From the NCBI GenBank assembly GCA_016931185.1, contig JAFGFI010000019.1, positions 1 through 33,532 of the forward strand: a DNA stretch of 33,532 nt, given 5' to 3'. Both the position numbers and the translations under genes were made by a program. The stretch comes from Anaerolineae bacterium. Lineage in GTDB: Bacteria; Chloroflexota; Anaerolineae; B4-G1; SLSP01. The notes under the pieces are model-generated. The model ran no database searches, had not been told where the DNA came from, and saw only the letters and a program-made list of their open reading frames with translations. Each line of letters begins with the position of its first letter. Positions within the stretch are counted from its first letter, which is position 1. Shown here piece after piece: positions 30,585 to 33,532 of this stretch.

Positions 30585-33305
30585 ATGTTACGGATGGTTA
30601 GTAGGTTGTGGGTTATTGGGGTGTTGTTTGGGATATTGTGTGGAGCATGCACGGTAGTGGAGTTAGATCGGCCATCTGAGACTACCATAATGCCGGCTGA
30701 TGTGAGTCAGACATTAACTTCGACGCCATTTCCAGCAATGGTTGCGCCGACACCAACTCCGGCTGTGGTTTCTGAAGATATAGGTGTGCATACGCCAGTG
30801 ACAGACGCCCTTCCTGCAAGCGTGGCATATTTACAGGGGGTGGACATTGAGACATTTTTTGAGCAATCTTATTATCTCTTGCTGCGACGAAATCCAGAGG
30901 CAGTTACGGCTCTGGGGATCGGAGGCAAGTTGGGATTGGGCAACGATCAGCTTACTGATATTTCGGATACTTATATTCGGGAAACGCAGGCGTTGGAGAG
31001 CGCCATCTTGGCTTTGTTAGAAACATATCCTTATGAATCCCTTACCCCTGAGCAGCAGTGTTCTGTGGATGTATACCGTTGGTATTTGCAGGACCGGATA
31101 CAGCAACACGAGTTTATGTACAATGATTATCCTTTGAACCCGATCATTATTGGTTTTCACAATGATCTGATTCACTTCTTTACGCAGATTCATCCGCTCA
31201 CTACCCATCGGGAAGCCGAGGATTACATCGCGCGATTGGGAGCGGTAGAAGGCAAAGTTGCGCAACTGTTGGATGGATTACAACGGCGTGAGGAAGCCGG
31301 AGTGATGTTGCCGCAGTTTGTCATCCAATGGATATTGCGTGATATTAGCGGGATTGCGCAGAGCAGCGCGCGTACCACGCCATTTTACACCGCGTTTCAG
31401 GAGAAAGTGGAGGGTTTAGAAGGATTGGATGGCGTCGAAAAGCAGAAGTTGTTAACTGGTGCGGAGGCGCAGATTGAGGCGTCAGTACTCCCGGCCTTTG
31501 GTGCAATTGCTGATGTGTTGCGCCGGCAACAGCAGATCGCCACTGATGATGCCGGAGTGTGGAAATTTCCGAATGGTGAAGCCTACTATGCTTATACGCT
31601 GCGACATCATACCACTACAAATATGTCCGCCGGTGAGATTCACGAATTAGGAAAGCAAGAAATGACCCGCATCCAGGATGAAATGCGCGCGCGCTTCGCG
31701 GCGTTGGGGTATCCTGCGAGTGCAGGTTTGCCTGAGTTGTTTGATCGTGTGGCGAAAGAAGGAGGGAGCGTCTATGGCGATCAGATTGTTGCGGAGTATG
31801 AAATGATCATTGAGGCGGCGGAACGGGATGTGGCGGAAGTGTTCGATTTACGTCCTGCAGCGGAAGTGATCGTGATTGGCGGAGAGAGTGGCGGGTATTA
31901 TGTCTCGCCTGCGGTGGACGGTTCGCGTCCCGGTGCATTCTATGCCAGGGCGGTGGGTTCTGAGACGAAGTTTAGTATGCCCACGCTGGCCTATCATGAA
32001 GCGGTGCCGGGCCATCACTTGCAGATTGCCATTGCGCAGGAGTTAGACCTACCCTTTTTCAGGAATGATATGGGATTTACGGGCTATGTTGAAGGGTGGG
32101 CATTGTATGCTGAGCAATTGGCCTGGGAGTTAGGATTCTACGAAGATGATGTGTATGGTGATTTGGGACGATTGCAGGCCGAAGCATTCCGTGCCGCTCG
32201 CCTGGTGGTGGATACCGGTATTCACGCTAAACGATGGACTTATAATCAGGCCGTGGATTATATGGTGGAAAATACCGGTTTGTCGCAAGGGATGGTAGAA
32301 TATGAGGTGGCGCGCTATGTCTGTTGGCCTGGACAGGCGGTAGCGTACAAAGTGGGGATGTTGAAGATTTTGGAGTTGCGGCAGCGGGCGATGGATGCGC
32401 TAGGGGAACGGTTTGATTTGAAGGAATTTCACAATATAGTGTTGGGCAATGGGAGCGTGCCACTGGAAATTTTGGAAGACCTAGTGGATGCTTACATAGA
32501 GCGCGCGTTGACGGCGGCATCCTCTGACGTTGTCTTGCCTGTTGGGGATGGCGTTGTAGCCGGATGGGCGGTGTTGGCGGAGAAGGATGATTATGCAGAT
32601 GTGGATATGACCCCGTTGCCGACAGACTATATCAACATTGTACGGTTGCGTCAGGTGATGTTGGATGCGGGTTGGCAGGAAGATCGTATTCGTGATTTGC
32701 GAGAATTTGATCGGGCAGATTTGCGGGAGGGGTTGGAATGGTTGGCCAAAAATGCGGATGCGGATGATCGGGTTTTCTTTTATGTCGCCGCGCATGGCTC
32801 TTATCTGCGTGATGTTGTGGAATGGGAGACCTTTTTTGTAGAAGATTGGGCGACGGTGCTGAGTCCACAGCGCGTGTTGATGGTTGATGCGTGTCAGGCG
32901 GAATTAGTGACGGCGGACGTATGTATGCGTGATAGTGAGGGGGCTACCCAACCCTGTATTGCAATTGCGGCCGTTAACGAGAAGGAATATGCCTGGGCGG
33001 GATTGGAAGAGGAGGGACTGCCCATCATTGGCGGGGTTTTCACGTATTACTTTGCGGCAGCTTTTGCGACCCCGGGAGCCGATAGTAATCAGGATAATCG
33101 GATTTCTGTGCAAGAGGCTGCGATCTGGGCTGAGGCGCAACAGAGGACCTATATGCACGAAGTCGTTTTTGAAGTGCCAGAATTTGTGGAGATGTATCCG
33201 CAGGTCAACGGACGTTATCCGGCTGACGATCCGAATTTTCCACATGTGGTAATTGATGATACACTAGGTGAACCGGTGTATTTGGAATTGAGTATGGATG
33301 GGTAG
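30585..33305 (+). CDS. Lipoprotein with DUF885-type metallopeptidase fused to a caspase-like domain
   Basis: 906 residues; ATG after AGGAGG at good spacing. Lipobox ILCGAC-T (Cys22) and a Thr/Pro-rich linker. Residues about 85-640 match DUF885 (M2-like metallopeptidase): zinc site HEAVPGHHLQ (471-480) and the downstream GYVEGWALYAE (E503). Residues about 655-905 are a second peptidase-like fold of caspase type: AGWAVLAEKDDYAD, VFFYVAAHGS (H737), VLMVDACQAE (C770), and VFTYYFAAAF, with D-x-N-x-D-N-R-I calcium-loop-like residues (about 830). The His/Cys pair is consistent with clan CD, but activity is an inference. It would be on the cell surface. The domain joining is unusual. It follows the HEAT-repeat gene. 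Confidence 0.88.
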   Translation: MLRMVSRLWVIGVLFGILCGACTVVELDRPSETTIMPADVSQTLTSTPFPAMVAPTPTPAVVSEDIGVHTPVTDALPASVAYLQGVDIETFFEQSYYLLLRRNPEAVTALGIGGKLGLGNDQLTDISDTYIRETQALESAILALLETYPYESLTPEQQCSVDVYRWYLQDRIQQHEFMYNDYPLNPIIIGFHNDLIHFFTQIHPLTTHREAEDYIARLGAVEGKVAQLLDGLQRREEAGVMLPQFVIQWILRDISGIAQSSARTTPFYTAFQEKVEGLEGLDGVEKQKLLTGAEAQIEASVLPAFGAIADVLRRQQQIATDDAGVWKFPNGEAYYAYTLRHHTTTNMSAGEIHELGKQEMTRIQDEMRARFAALGYPASAGLPELFDRVAKEGGSVYGDQIVAEYEMIIEAAERDVAEVFDLRPAAEVIVIGGESGGYYVSPAVDGSRPGAFYARAVGSETKFSMPTLAYHEAVPGHHLQIAIAQELDLPFFRNDMGFTGYVEGWALYAEQLAWELGFYEDDVYGDLGRLQAEAFRAARLVVDTGIHAKRWTYNQAVDYMVENTGLSQGMVEYEVARYVCWPGQAVAYKVGMLKILELRQRAMDALGERFDLKEFHNIVLGNGSVPLEILEDLVDAYIERALTAASSDVVLPVGDGVVAGWAVLAEKDDYADVDMTPLPTDYINIVRLRQVMLDAGWQEDRIRDLREFDRADLREGLEWLAKNADADDRVFFYVAAHGSYLRDVVEWETFFVEDWATVLSPQRVLMVDACQAELVTADVCMRDSEGATQPCIAIAAVNEKEYAWAGLEEEGLPIIGGVFTYYFAAAFATPGADSNQDNRISVQEAAIWAEAQQRTYMHEVVFEVPEFVEMYPQVNGRYPADDPNFPHVVIDDTLGEPVYLELSMDG

Positions 33306-33440
33306 GGCTTGAAATGTAAAATGTGATTAAATTATGGGGAATGGTGCAAGTTACCTTTACACTTAATGACCTATCCTTATTACATCGTAAAATAAGTTTT
33401 TGTGTGTTTTTACACGGGAAATATACCCAAAAATTTAATC

Positions 33441-33532
33441 TTATGACTCTACTGAAAAAAGCCCTATTTACCGCAGAGTCGCAGAGGACGCGGAGAAAAT
33501 TTCAAATGATGTGTAATAAAATCTATGGTTGC
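33441..33532. repeat. Second copy of the MITE-like repeat (inverted, cut by the window edge)
   Basis: Its reverse complement matches 8122-8213 with only two differences over 92 bases. It lies after the last gene and continues beyond the window, so its full length is unknown. Confidence 0.92.

Noticed and set aside
8032..33532. Composite transposon bounded by the two inverted repeats
   Set aside because: No transposase gene in between, and the segment holds housekeeping genes; dispersed non-autonomous copies explain it more simply.

Overview
The window looks like chromosomal DNA of a Chloroflexota bacterium, probably Anaerolineae-like. This is an inference from gene style, not a marker-gene assignment. 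Supporting signs are: a solute-binding lipoprotein with the Val/Glu/Lys-rich linker after the lipobox that is common in that phylum; TP-rich linkers after several lipoboxes; a Flp-type pilin; STAND (NB-ARC) ATPases next to a caspase-like peptidase; and intergenic repeats built on CACAGAG-type words. TGA is an ordinary stop here: several genes end in it and Trp is TGG.

Layout. 1-417 (minus) is the N-terminal part of a class III aminotransferase of the glutamate-1-semialdehyde aminomutase type, cut by the window edge. 1047-7844 is an accessory island with visibly more A+T at its left end. It holds an NB-ARC ATPase interrupted by an in-frame TGA, its TPR-like half, a small coiled-coil protein, a second NB-ARC/TPR protein, a glycerophosphodiester phosphodiesterase (GDPD) and, 3 nt later, a caspase-like peptidase. 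The first ATPase and the peptidase share an N-terminal adaptor-like domain, so this looks like a sensor/adaptor/protease conflict or cell-death module. A tRNA-Arg(CCU) on the minus strand ends the island.

8278-12455 is mostly housekeeping and signalling: mtnA (methionine salvage), a lone Flp pilin preceded by a candidate structured leader, a polyphosphate kinase 2 (minus), a NarL-type response regulator, a receiver-only protein and a small unknown protein. 12651-19254 is a five-gene peptide ABC importer (binding protein, two permeases, two ATPases). An attenuator-like hairpin follows the binding-protein gene, and other hairpins sit in the later spacers.

19431-33305 carries mostly envelope and signalling proteins: a lipoprotein with C-terminal membrane helices; a Cys-rich protein with an in-frame 18-bp triplicated repeat; a CPBP membrane protease; a lipoprotein joining a metallo-beta-lactamase fold to a beta-helix; a receiver-GAF-PAS-histidine kinase; an exported 23-repeat HEAT protein; and a lipoprotein that joins a DUF885-type metallopeptidase to a caspase-like domain.

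The most notable points are the NB-ARC/caspase island with a shared adaptor, the DUF885-caspase fusion, several perfect palindromes with 3-nt loops in intergenic DNA, and two nearly identical inverted copies of a MITE-like repeat (about 8.1 kb and the right edge).
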